Positions 11,428 through 22,896 of a stretch of DNA of 64,000 nucleotides are shown here, one piece after another. Position 1 is the first letter of the stretch. Each line of letters opens with the position of its first letter. The position numbers and the translations under genes were made by a program. The notes under the pieces were generated by a model. The model saw only the letters and a program-made list of their open reading frames with translations. It had not been told where the DNA came from and did no database searches. Source of the DNA: Paratinospora sagittata (taxonomy: Eukaryota; Streptophyta; Magnoliopsida; Ranunculales; Menispermaceae). The stretch lies in assembly GCA_035771175.1 (NCBI GenBank), contig CM069598.1, positions 10,132,668 through 10,196,667 on the forward strand, in the 5' to 3' direction.

Positions 11428-13520
11428 CTATTCCATCTGAACTGTCTTCCCCCTAAATGGCTTAAGGATCTGAAACGAGCAGAGCAAACTTGCATCAACA
11501 CTCATAAGAGCACCTGCATTGTTGAATTCTCCACAATAGTTCGGAGCTGAAAATATAGTAACCAGCTGCCTGTCCGCAAAGAACTCGTACCCATCTTCCA
11601 CAACCTGCTCACCATACACATTAGCTAGAGATTTCAATAGCATTCCTAGCTTCTCGAATCTACACATTAGTAAAAGAGATTTCTATAATTTCCTAGCTTC
11701 TTGAATCTACACAATCATTCTCATCTACATTCCACATTTTTCAATAGCATTCTGCTCCCTTGTCTAACAGGGTATCAAAAACTACCTAGATATGGGATAA
11801 TGAAGTTTTAAGCCTTGTTTTTTATCCACATCTGAGACAAAAATGGGTCCCTAGAGTCTGTAGTGAAGATCATAAGATTGGATCTCTTTCTTTTACTATT
11901 TGTTTTCAGAAGATGAAAGAAAACCCCCCCACCCATAGTGTTTCATTACCGATATCAATTAAAGTTGCCAAGTTATAATTTAACAGTATTGAATTGGATA
12001 ACGAGAGAAGGAAAATGATGGAGGCACTCAGATGCTAAACTCAGCTGGTGTACTCGTGTGTACTGATCCCTCAATCATCTTAAAGTCACGTGTATTGGGT
12101 GACTCTAGGATGATCTAAAGGACTTGGGCGCATGAGTTCGCCAACTGAGTTTGCTTCCAAGTCCTTGTAGTACCATCCAAGAGAAAAATACCTGGTGAGC
12201 ACGGCATACAAGATCAAGGTCATGCTTCTTCAAAATCTCGGCCACCTTATCCGGGCCAAAAGTGTAAGAAACGCCCCGATCATTCTCTCCCCACCCTTTA
12301 ATATCTCTATCAGGATCTGCCCAAAGGAGATCACATAGGAGACCCTGGTCTGGTACATCAACCGGCCTCTCTATAGCTCTTATTTGATCCAAACTCTCCA
12401 TCTCCGGCGAAAGCCCACCATGCATGCATAAGATCTTATCATCAATTACTGCAGCCACTGGCAAACAATTGAAGCAGTCAGTGAAGATTTTCCATAAACG
12501 GACGCTAAATCGGCGCTTGCACTCATCATAGAATCCATAGATTCTATTGATTGAAGCACATTCATGGTTCCCTCTAAGCAAAAAAAAATTATCTGGGAAT
12601 TTGATCTTGTAAGCAAGTAGAAGGCATATGGTCTCTATGCTCTGTTTCCCTCTATCTACGTAGTCTCCGAGGAACAAGTAATTAGCCTCCGGTGGAAAAC
12701 CGCCATACTCAAAGAGTCGCAAGAGGTCAGAAAATTGACCGTGTATATCACCTGCTCACCAAAGAATCCCAGTTTTTAATACATTTCATACAACTCAAAA
12801 ATCAATTTTCAAATCTCATTTTCAAGCTACAACCAGCACACAAATGCCACCATGTCTTTAAGAATTGAAATGAAACACATATTTACATGATTTTGCATTG
12901 ATTTTTTTTTTTTTTCTCCAGGCTTTTTTGCATTATATTCTTGTTCATAATTTGCAATATTTCTCAAAGGACACCACCATTAAATTGACTTCATTTAACA
13001 TTTTGATAATTTCTTTGTTTGAATCCCCTCTACATTAAAATTTTTTGAACCCATTAAGATCTCCGCAAATTGACAAATTAAACTCCATCATAAATTTCAA
13101 TAAAACCCAAATAGGGAATTAAATTCTGATTCTTTTAATTGGAATTTTAACATTGAAACCCACATCAGATTCCCACAATTTCAACAACTACAAACCGGTT
13201 CTGCAAATTCCAATCAAAATTTTTACTGGGTTTGATCTCAAACAGCATACCCAATAATTCACAATTTTCAAACCCACAAAAGATAATCATGCAAAAAAGA
13301 AAAAAGAAAAGAAAAGAAAAGACCTTGTAATTTTATGACACTTACCACAAACATTAATGGGCGCTTCTAATTCCAACAAGTTGGGTTGGCGCAAGAACAC
13401 CTCTTTAGAAACAACACAAATCTGACGGATCTCAGCCTCCGACAGCTGAATTCTCTTGCCCTTGCTCTTCCTCCCTTCCAATAGCCTATCTATTAGATTA
13501 TCCAACGCATTCCCATCCAT
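11428..13520 (-). CDS. Serine/threonine protein phosphatase PP1 catalytic subunit (TOPP type)
   Basis: Three exons join in frame: 13520-13346, 12751-12192 and 11604-11428 (912 nt, 303 aa). The usual PPP signatures are in order: GDIHGQ at the exon 1/2 junction (about residue 59), [29 protein letters not shown], the RAHQ border, and SAPNYCGEF in the last exon. The metal ligands D and H of GDIHGQ, D of GDYVDRG, N and H of GNHE and the later histidines are all present. The enzyme removes phosphate from Ser/Thr, with specificity set by regulatory subunits. The short divergent tail after QILKP (FRGKTVQME) is isoform-specific. The start is the ATG at 13520, giving [17 protein letters not shown], a typical plant PP1 N-terminus. 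Which TOPP isoform this is cannot be told from the sequence alone. Confidence 0.95.
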
Positions 13521-15504
13521 TTTTTTCTTCTGGGCAGATCTTAATTTTCCAAATTTTTTTTTTAAAAAAACAACCAATTTGGAGAGGAGAGAAGAGAACA
13601 GAGCAGAGCTTTGTTGGTAAAAGGGTCGAAAAAGTTGTTGAAGAAGAAAGAGATGAAATTTGGGATAGTTTGTGTTGCTTATCTGTGATTTTGGTTCGTT
13701 AATCCGCGTTTTCTGGGTCGTTCACGTTATTTCGAACGCTCGTTGCCTACGTTTGCGGTTGGGATTTATTTGGGACACGCCAAGCTGCTCATCTTCTTCT
13801 TGTTCTTGTTCTTGTTTTTGTTCTACACCTCTGCGTTGAGATTGTAATAGACTATGTGGAAAAAGCTGAGGCGTCGTTGATCTCAACATCTTGCTTGATT
13901 GTGATGATCTAGAGGAAGATCGAACGGGAGATGTTGATGAAATGATAATTCTTTGCTTTTGTTTTTTCTTTTTCTTTTTTTAATATAATTGACTCTTAGA
14001 AAATAGAGGTTTATCTAATGAATTGAATTAAGTTCTTTTTTTTAAAAGAATTTATATCCAAATACAATACAAATACCTTTGGCACTTGGTATGGAAGTCA
14101 GTTTTTAAATCTAAAGGTTTCGTATTCAATTTTTGTCAGTGCCTGATCTCAGAGAATTAACAGGTTAAATATGGGTCTGATAACTCTCAGAGAATGCAGT
14201 ATAGTGACGGTGCTGATTATGTAGCTCACTATTAACATTATTTATTTCAAAAAAAAAAAAAAAAAAAAAAAGACAATGCAAATACCTAAATTCTATATTT
14301 TATCCTTTCAATAATATATAAAGCGAATGATTATTAAAATATTTATATTTTTGTATTTAAAAAGAATGCAATCCATTTGCAAGTAGGCCTGCCCATTATT
14401 AAACATAGTTAATAGTTGGAGCAAAGAATAAGGCAAAAGAATTAATTTGTCGTGAATCTCAATAAGCCCCATTAGTGTGACCTGTTTTTAAATGGAAAAT
14501 GTTAATTCTATTATAAAAAATATAATTTTAAGTACAATTATGTATTTATAATTATTAAATAAATATATAAAATAAATAATTTAATAATTATATTTAAAGT
14601 TTATAATTACTATAGTCAAAATAATATATTTTTTTAAAATAGAGGTCGATTAATTTGTTATGTACATATTTTTAATTATTTTTTTCTTTTTCTTTTTTAT
14701 AATATGGTTCATATGCCGTGTAGTGTCTGTATTTGCATGAGGCACTTCCAAGCATAAACTTAGAATAAAAAAGAAGGTAAGTTGTTCTAAATGTTATCAC
14801 TTTTTTTTTTCTTAATCCAATTAAGAAAATGTTAATTAATGCTAAATTGGTGCCAACTCCATGTAGTCAACAAGATTCTTACTTACCCACATTAGCCCCC
14901 ACTATACCATATATTTTCTTTCTTAAACCATTCTTTGGAAGTCAACTTCCGGCTTTTCCGTCTTTTCGTACTGCAGTCTTTATTATCATTTTAAAAATTT
15001 AAAAATTATTTTCAATTTTTAAATTAAAATAAATAAAATAAAGAGGCAGCAAAAAAATTTCATTAATAAATTATCACCACCCCCACCTAATTAAAAAGAT
15101 TCTCGTATCAAATGACCAAAATCACCCTACTTAAAAGCATTTTTACCATTTCACTCCAAAATCCTCTAAACATTATTCACCGTTATTTTTTTTTATCTTC
15201 TCCGGTGAAATTTTCTTCATCTTTTTGCTTTATTTCTCACATTATGTTTTTTTTTTCTTTTTTTTTTTTACTTATAAATTAAAGCTTCGAAGATTAATAT
15301 TTTAAATGTTAGATCATTTTGCGACAAATCTGAAAAAAAAAAAAACATTTTAAAAAAAAATTCCAAAATTTCTAACTTCTTTTGCTTCTTTCCATCAGCT
15401 ACCGAAGAGTCTCTCATACGTATCTCCTCCTTTTTCCCATCTGTTATACTGTGAAATTTTCTTCTTCCAAAAACGCGCTGAAACCAGTGCTGCTAAGCTT
15501 TTCA
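13521..15504. other. Intergenic region between divergent PP1 and the 15.5-22 kb gene
   Basis: A bidirectional promoter region, strongly AT-rich, with long T and A runs. It contains the SINE at 14079-14273. No gene is seen. Confidence 0.6.
14079..14273 (+). mobile_element. SINE (Au-like) with A-rich tail
   Basis: A 195-bp insert ending in a long poly(A). It is flanked by 14-bp direct repeats CAATACAAATACCT (14065-14078) and CAATGCAAATACCT (14274-14287), with one mismatch. The head has a box B-like AAAGGTTTCGTATTCA. The 3' part (GCAGTATAGTGACGGTGCTG and what follows) matches the element near 28925-29085, so both belong to one family. Confidence 0.7.
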
Positions 15505-18500
15505 ATGAATCTCAGTCTCACCCTTTTTCTGCTTTCTTCTTTACTAATCTCTAATGGGTATGCTTGGAAGAAATTATTTCACCCATTAGATGTTCTACCC
15601 TTGTTGCCCAAAGAGGTTTCATGGCCAATTCTCAACAATCTTAGGAATGCTGTTGATCTTTTACCAAGTTTTGTGGGCACTGCTTTGTCTCCCCAAGATG
15701 CTCTTGAGTGGAAAGGCGCTTGCTTTTACAAGAACAGAGCTTGGATGGAATTTCACAACAAAAGTGGCAGTGAATTTGGCGGCGGGACGCTTCATTTGAA
15801 GGTATTGGGCTTTGTTGAGGTGTTTGTTTTTATGTTCAAGTTGAGGGTTTTGATTTGTCTAGGAGTCCATGTCAATTTATTTGTGAACTAGGCTTTTTGG
15901 GGGGATTCTTCTGTTATTTTGATTTCACGGGCAATTTCAGTTTTTGGGTTTTATTTATATATTTTGTTGGGATTTATGAAGTTATATGCTTTTTCATCTT
16001 CAAGAAATTTGGGTTGAACAAGAACATGAAGAAAGATCTCTAGGGGACTAAATCCCCCTTCATCATGTTCTGAAAATCCTTTGAAAAACAAAGGTTTAAA
16101 TGCATGCCATGGTGGAAACCTTTTATTTAAACTATTTTTTCTTTTTTTTATTCTCTGTTAATGGATTTTTTATTGGTTTTAGTCATATTGAATTGCTTTC
16201 AATATTTCTTTTTCAAAAAAAATTAGGTGTTGAATTTGAATTTTCTACTAAGTTTTGAAGGGTTCAGTATATTTTGTGTGAGGATCTTTTATTTGTTTGC
16301 ATATTCAGGGTAAGAACTTTAACATAATTTCAAAGTTTTGATTTATCATTGTATTTCTAATTTTCTTATTGGTCTTTAGTCTTTTGATTAGAGTAGGGGT
16401 CGTGAGATAGCAGAGCCAAGCCAAGTTGGAAAAGAATTAATGCTTTTGTGTCTTTCCTTATCTTGTTGAAATGTTATTTTTGGTATTTCAAGTTTAAGAT
16501 AATATTATTATCTTTTTAGGCAACTGAGCTTGCGTTAGTAATTAGTATCCTGTTGAACTTTTTGTTTTAACTTGATCTACAACAATGGTTATGTAATAAA
16601 CCGTAGGCATTTTTGCCAAGACTAATTCTATAACTTACTCCTTGCAAATGTTTCCACCTTTTTCTGCTTTCGAACTTGTCTAAGTGCTCGCTTTGGAGTA
16701 CTTCTCCTTAACCTCATGCCTCATCTCAAAAGAGTGATCTTGCTAAAGTTACGCTGTGAATGCTATAATTACTATTCAGTCTTTTACTAGTGCTTCTTAG
16801 AACCCATACAGTCTAATGTACATGTCCATATCTAGTTTCTAATTTGCATATTATTACATCAATACTGATTATTGCATGCAAATGCACAAGGGTTTTCCCT
16901 ACATGTGTATGTATGGGCAGTTAATACTTGGAGAATCCTATTAGATACAGGACAGGGGTTGTAGGCACCTAGTCACTTTAGCTGGTGATCTCACTCTCAC
17001 CGCCAAATATTTCTAGATGAGTTATAACTTTGACAACATTTTCCACTTATCCAACATATTGACCTTAATGCAAATATAAAAGATCTTATTTGATGATTCA
17101 ACTCAATTCAACTAAGTCTTCTTCCAACTTTACGGAGTCGACTAGCTTATTTGATTTACATGATACCAACTGTGGTGACCTTGATGCGGCAACCTCAAAT
17201 CTCCGCGGATACGCTCAAACCAGAGGATGGAATCCTGGCAGGTGCCTAGGTTAGCACTCCCAATCGGAGCACTAGTAACCCTGTCATTCACTTCCTTGTA
17301 CCAAGTACTAGTACAAGCTTTCTTGAGCAAGTCCCAAGGCCCAGGATTTCATGTGAATGTACATATCATTGCCAAGTGTTTGGAAATATGAAAGCCAAAA
17401 TGGAAATGTTATTACATAATTCGATGTTTATAAATACATGCCCAAAAAGAAAGCAAAAGAAACAAAACAACAAAATCTATAGCTCGGTCACTCTAGTTCG
17501 TTATGTGAGCATCAAAATAGTAGTATAGTACTATTTATGCAGGAATATTTAATCGTATCCTTTTGAATATCTAATAAAGTATAATCTACTGGATTCTTTA
17601 TGTTTATGTATGCATAGTTAGATCCTAGATGGGTTCCATCAAGTGGTAGATCAAAGTTGCATGGCTTTCTGAAAGACTTTGATCGTCGGTTGGATTTTGA
17701 TGGGTTCAATTTAGGATTTTAGATTTTTATTTACTTCTTACCTCAAGATTTCAATACAGCAGCATACAATAGCTGGTACCTTTCAAAGAAACATATAGCT
17801 TTCAACATGATAGATGCATTCCGTTACACCCCTCTTGTGGGTGGCAAAAAATGCTGATAGATACTGTTGATTTATTCCAGTTTCTAGATTCTAGTGACAT
17901 ATTTTTATATGCTCCTTTTTTGCTGGGTGTGTGTGATTTCCTTTTCCTCTGGTACAGGCTAGCAATGCTCACAGTTGGACATGCATGGATCTCTACCTCT
18001 TTGCAACTCCATACCGTGTGACATGGGACTACTACTTCTTGGCTCGGGAGCACACCCTTGAGTTCAAAGCATGGGAGGGGAGAGAGGAGTACGAATATGT
18101 AAATAGACACTTTTGCTGTGTATCAGTTGCCATTTTCCAATTCTCCACTTTGAGGCATGGCTTTAAGCCCTTAACTTTTCTTTCTTAAATCAGGTGAAAA
18201 ATAAAGGGGTCTCTATCTTTCTAATGGAATCGGGGATGCTGGGAACCCTTCGAGCTCTATGGGATGTCTTCCCTTTATTCACAAATACTGGATGGGGTGA
18301 GAGCTCAAATCTTGCATTTCTGGAAAAGCATATGAAGGCTTCCTTTGAACAGCGTCCTCAGCCATGGGTTACAAATGTCACTGTTGATGATTTTCACTCG
18401 GGAGATTTCATAGCCATATCAAAAATCCGTGGCAGATGGGGAGGTTTTGAGACATTAGAGAAATGGGTTACTGGAGCTTATGCTGGTCATACTGCTGTTT

Positions 18501-21500
18501 TGTTGAAGGATACTGAGGGAAAAGTTTGGGTTGGAGAATCAGGACATGAAAATGAAGACATAAGAACATCTGATAAATTTTGGCTTTAATCTGAACTTTA
18601 CTAATCCAAATCGTCATATATTTTTTGGTTAGTTTATAACAGATTGGTAACGTTCCTTTTCTTAATCTTTGACAAATGATTTGTTCCCTTTTTTCTGTTT
18701 TCTTCTCGGGCCTTTGTTCTTTCCATGAATTTGTTTATAATATGAATTTTCTCTCCAATAGCAGAATCTCAATCTATCATAATTCATCTATGATTTTAAG
18801 GAAAAACACATTACTCTTACATCTTGGATTTTGTTCAGGTTTCTCTAGCATAAAATTTCCAGTATTACCTGGTTCAAAAAGATTAACTATATGTAAACAT
18901 TAAGGATTTTGAGTTGATTTATGGGTTCTCTTCTTACTCATGCAATTGAGCTTCTTCACTTTTATTCGTTGAGAACTAAAAGTTATGTCAATCCAAGAAT
19001 AGGTTGCACAAGTAGGATGTTATTGGGCATAGTACTATATATTATTGTTTATTTTATCAAAATGTATGATGTGCCAAAGTTATGTGATGGTGTCTTGCAA
19101 ACAAAGAACTAGCTAGTTGCCTCTATGATAGAGCGAACTTAGTACTGGTGGATTCAAATTTTAATTGCAGTTAACTTCCTGTATGTTGCCTGGGCTCCAT
19201 ATTCAGACAATTATTAGATGTCAAATTCTACTTGATACCTCATTATAAGTACTACTAAGTCACTAACTATTTTTGGAAAAAAAAAATGATTTTCCAATTT
19301 AAGCTAATGCTTAACTGTTGATTTTCATATTTGTTATAGGGTAAAGATGTCATTGCTATTTTGCCATGGGATGAATGGTGGAGCTTTGAACTGAATAAAG
19401 ATGATTCTAATCCTCATATTGCGGTACTACCATTGCGTCCTGATATTAGGGCTAAGTTTAACGAGACTGCAGCGTGGGAGTATGCAAAAAGGATGTCAGG
19501 GAAACCTTATGGATATCATAACATGATATTCAGCTGGATTGACACCGGGGATGCGAACTATCCTCCACCCTTGGATGCAAATTTGGTATTGTATTTCTTG
19601 ATTCATTCTAAACTATTTACTTTTCATGCTACACTGTTCTAAATAGTATTTGGTGTTCATTCTAAACTATTTACTTTCTTTAATTCTTTTAAGCTTTGTT
19701 TATTTCTTTAATGTTTTCAAGTCAGCGATTACTTTGGTGGATTTATAAAATTATTATAGCGTTGGTTCATGGACGGATTTGGAAATGTACAGCATGTTGC
19801 CGCGTTCAGTTTTCACAACACTAGAGATTGGATCAAATTCTTGGATAAACTTGCAGAGTGAGCTTGCAACTAGTTGAGTGTTCAATCTTGAAGGAAATTG
19901 ATAATCCAATAAAAAGACGTTCAGAGTCAGTCAGTCAGTGGAGATTTTATTTTTTAATTAATTTGAATAACTTTGCAACTTTCCCAAGATCCTTCCAATG
20001 GAGATCCAAGGAAATGAATTTCTTCAGTTGAACAAAATTTACAATAAATATTGCTGTAGAAAAGCCATGGACTAGTAGACGCGGGAAAAAATCATTAAAT
20101 CATTTTGGAATTGATTGGTTTTAATTCTTCTCTGTGTCTCTCTAAATTTTATCAATAGATTCTTAATGGATAGAGATGGTTTGTAGCCCCAGTTCCAGTC
20201 CCCACCTGAGACCGCAAGTTGGTTTCTTTAATATTCATCATGGTTGAGTTCTGAGCCTACTATTCAGTTCTGAAACCTATGAAGTTGGAATCCCTCCATA
20301 TGTAGTTTTATATGAAGATTTTTTTTTTCATTTTTCTGATTTTTAGGCTTGTAAATGTGTCTCCTAAGGAAATTTTTTGTGTAACTTGTTCAAAATGATT
20401 TGTGCCGATAATTTGAATGTGGTGTGTAACTAGGGTGTTGAGTTATGCATTATGAAAAAGGTGAAATTTAGTTATCAGCTTGGCCATTGTTAAGCAAGTA
20501 TAGCGGCTGAGCCACTTTATTCTGGATGCTGAATTTAATGGTTTATGCAGGTTGCTTCTGCTATGACCCTATGGAATCACATACAACCAGATTATGCTGC
20601 CAACATGTGGAATGAAGCCTTAAACAAGCGACTTGGAACCCAGGTATTCAATGTTGGTTTTTATTTTTTTATTTTGTCTTTTTGAACATGTGCTATTTGA
20701 TATAAGTGTCTTGGGTAGTTCATTGGTTTGGAAAATCTAGATGAACTCACACTCAGTATACTGTCTTTGCTACAGTTGGGCATTTTATAGTTATATTATC
20801 AGTATCTTTTAACATTACTTGCTTAAAGATCGACAGACTATATAAAACTTTTTCTAGTTTGTTATGTGTTTGATCAACTCATGTAACTTTTGTGTCCTGC
20901 AGGGCCTTGATCTTCCTCAGATTCTTGTTGAAACAGAAAAACAAGGATTGCCTTTCGATAAATTGCTGACAATTCCTGAAAAGGATAATTGGGTATATTC
21001 TGATGGGAAGTCAACCTCTTGTGTTGTCTTCATTCTTGAAATGTACAAGCAGGCTGGGTTGTTTGGTGCACTTGCTGATTCCATTCAGGTCACAGAATTC
21101 ACTGTAAGTCTCTTTGCAGACTCTGCAGTTACTCGAAAGCCTTTAGTCTTTTTGAAACTTAAGTATAGCTCGTTAGCTATCTGAGATAAGTTTGATATTT
21201 TCATCTCAATCTATCGTTAGTGAAGTGAATTTCAAATTTTGGCATGGTATATATATATGCTGATAATTCTGCAAGACCCATTACTCCTTTTGTATGATCA
21301 AGAAGATTTATAGCAGAAATGCCCAGTGTTGTCTAGGTGCCGCCTAGGCCCCTTGGGTAGTGGCACCGCTTAGACCAACGTCTAGGCGGTTTGAGGAGGT
21401 CTAAGCAAATTTTTTTTTTAATTTTTTTTTTGTTAAAACTTGCGAAATCCTCTTCCTTCTTTCAGTTCGACTTCTAAATTAAATTAATAATTATATATAT

Positions 21501-21978
21501 ATATGGAGTGAGGGACCAATGAATAAATAAATAAAATTTTTAAGGATTTCTAAATAAATATTTTATATTCCGTCGAGGCAGGGCCCTGCCTCGCGTAATT
21601 AAGGTTTATCGTCTATCACCGTCTTTTCGCCTTGAGAACACTGGAAATGCCCAAACTTTGCTGTCTTTTTTGGAACTATTTTAATTGCCTACCTTATTTG
21701 TGATTATAAAAAATATTATGCTTTTCGACTTTTATAATTACTGTCTTTTTTGTGCAATGCAGATAAAAGATGCTTATACCCTTAAGTTCTTTGAAAATGA
21801 TACGACCCGCCTGCCAAAGTGGTGCAACGAGGGGGACAATGTAAAGCTCCCATTTTGTCAAATTCGAGGCGAGTATAGGATGGAACTACCAGGATACAAC
21901 ACCATGGAACCATATTCCCATATGAATGAGAAATGCCCATCTCTTCCCCCAGAGTATTACAGGTCACGAAACTGCTGA
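15505..21978 (+). CDS. Secreted protein of unknown function, At4g27020-like, with NlpC/P60 or permuted-papain-like motifs
   Basis: Proposed exons: 15505-15801, 17958-18098, 18194 to about 18556, 19340-19585, 20551-20643, 20903-21103 and 21763-21978 (about 518 aa). The start is the first ATG; it opens with a hydrophobic signal peptide (FLLSSLLISNGYA). Conserved blocks include HSGDFIAIS (about 212), AYAGHTAVLL with H245, VGESGHENE, LPWDEWW, GKPYGYHNMIFSWIDT, and STSCVVFILEMYKQAG with C420, then a Cys-rich end. The order H-block, then E, then a late Cys-block recalls YiiX-like or NlpC/P60 cysteine-peptidase folds; that is inference. I recall Arabidopsis At4g27020 as the homologue, with no established function. 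Exon 3 lacks a GT donor where the family alignment needs one (near 18556), and reading on meets TAA at 18587. All other borders are canonical and in phase 0. In intron 4, frame 19760-19861 could be an alternative last exon. Confidence 0.85.
17142..17345 (-). repeat. Unclassified repeat-like segment in intron 1
   Basis: A GC-richer block in an AT-rich intron, with a 62-codon minus-strand frame rich in W, H and G. It resembles fragments of non-autonomous plant retroelements but has no terminal structure that I can define. Confidence 0.25.
19760..19861 (+). other. Possible alternative terminal exon in intron 4
   Basis: Directly after an acceptor-like TTATTATAG, a 33-codon frame runs to TGA at 19859-19861 in the same phase (0) as the end of exon 4. 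It reads RWFMDGFGNVQHV and ends WIKFLDKLAE. Its composition is protein-like, yet I do not recognise it. It may be an alternative last exon that cuts off the Cys block, or a captured fragment of another gene. Confidence 0.3.
21326..21644. mobile_element. hAT-type MITE in intron 6
   Basis: A 319-bp element flanked by a perfect 8-bp duplication AAATGCCC (21318-21325 and 21645-21652). The ends are imperfect inverted repeats: AGTGTTGTCTAGG at the left, and CCAGTGTTCTCAAGGCG when the right end is read on the opposite strand. An 8-bp target site and CAGTG-like ends fit hAT elements. Inside lies a perfect 20-bp palindrome, CGAGGCAGGGCCCTGCCTCG, at about 21574-21593. No coding capacity. Confidence 0.75.
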
Positions 21979-22896
21979 AAATTCCCTAAACATTTCTTTT
22001 GTTATGTCCGTTTCCATTAGTACTTGTATTGTAAATGTTACATGCTCCATGTGTATATTTGTTTGATGAATGATGTCAAATGTCTACATCACAGCTAGCT
22101 AGCTACAAGAAAAAATTGTGGAATATTAAAATAGTTGTAGTCGTTGTATAGTAGATTACAAAGTGGAAGTGAGGAAGATGTATTTTTCAATTCAATCTGT
22201 TCATGGGTAATTTTTAGAATTTGTTTATGGAGAAACTGATTAAAAAAACCCAAACAAGCTTTGAAATATAGTGATTACAGAATCATTCTGACATAAATGT
22301 AGAAATGCTCTTCAACATCTTCATACAATTTGGCATCACCTTTAGAGATTGCAAAGATTTGTTGTCATTATTATCATTATTAAAAATTAAAAATAAACTT
22401 TTCAACGACATTTTTGAGTGAAAAAAAAAAGTTTTGTCGTCAATTACCAAAGTATTCTCATTATAATAAAAATATGGATTATTATTATTTTTATTTTTGG
22501 CAACATTCAAGTTTCTCAACTATAATCTCTTAATGTCCTCATATGAAAACAGAGAACCTTTCTAATATAGAGGTAAGGCTTCCTGCATGATTCCTTCATA
22601 TGAACTCCTTGCAACTTTACTGTTTCCCTATTAGTTTTCTCACTAACTAGTTTTCTCCTTAAAATTATTTGAACATAAGAGAAGACAATTCTACTAAAAG
22701 TGAAACATATACATATGTATACGCTTGTCCAACTTACCAATTTATTGCATCTAGCTACATGGCTATTATTTTTGGTAAGTAATCCACATCCACATCTAAG
22801 ACATTAACTTTCACACAAGCAACACAACTAACTAATAATCCAAGAAGTCTTAGTAGTAGTTCACGGTAGGCTGAGAGTACTTTGAATGTGATGTTT
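21979..22896. other. 3' flanks of two converging genes
   Basis: 3' UTR and spacer between the secreted-protein gene and the first P450. No further feature is seen. Confidence 0.5.
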
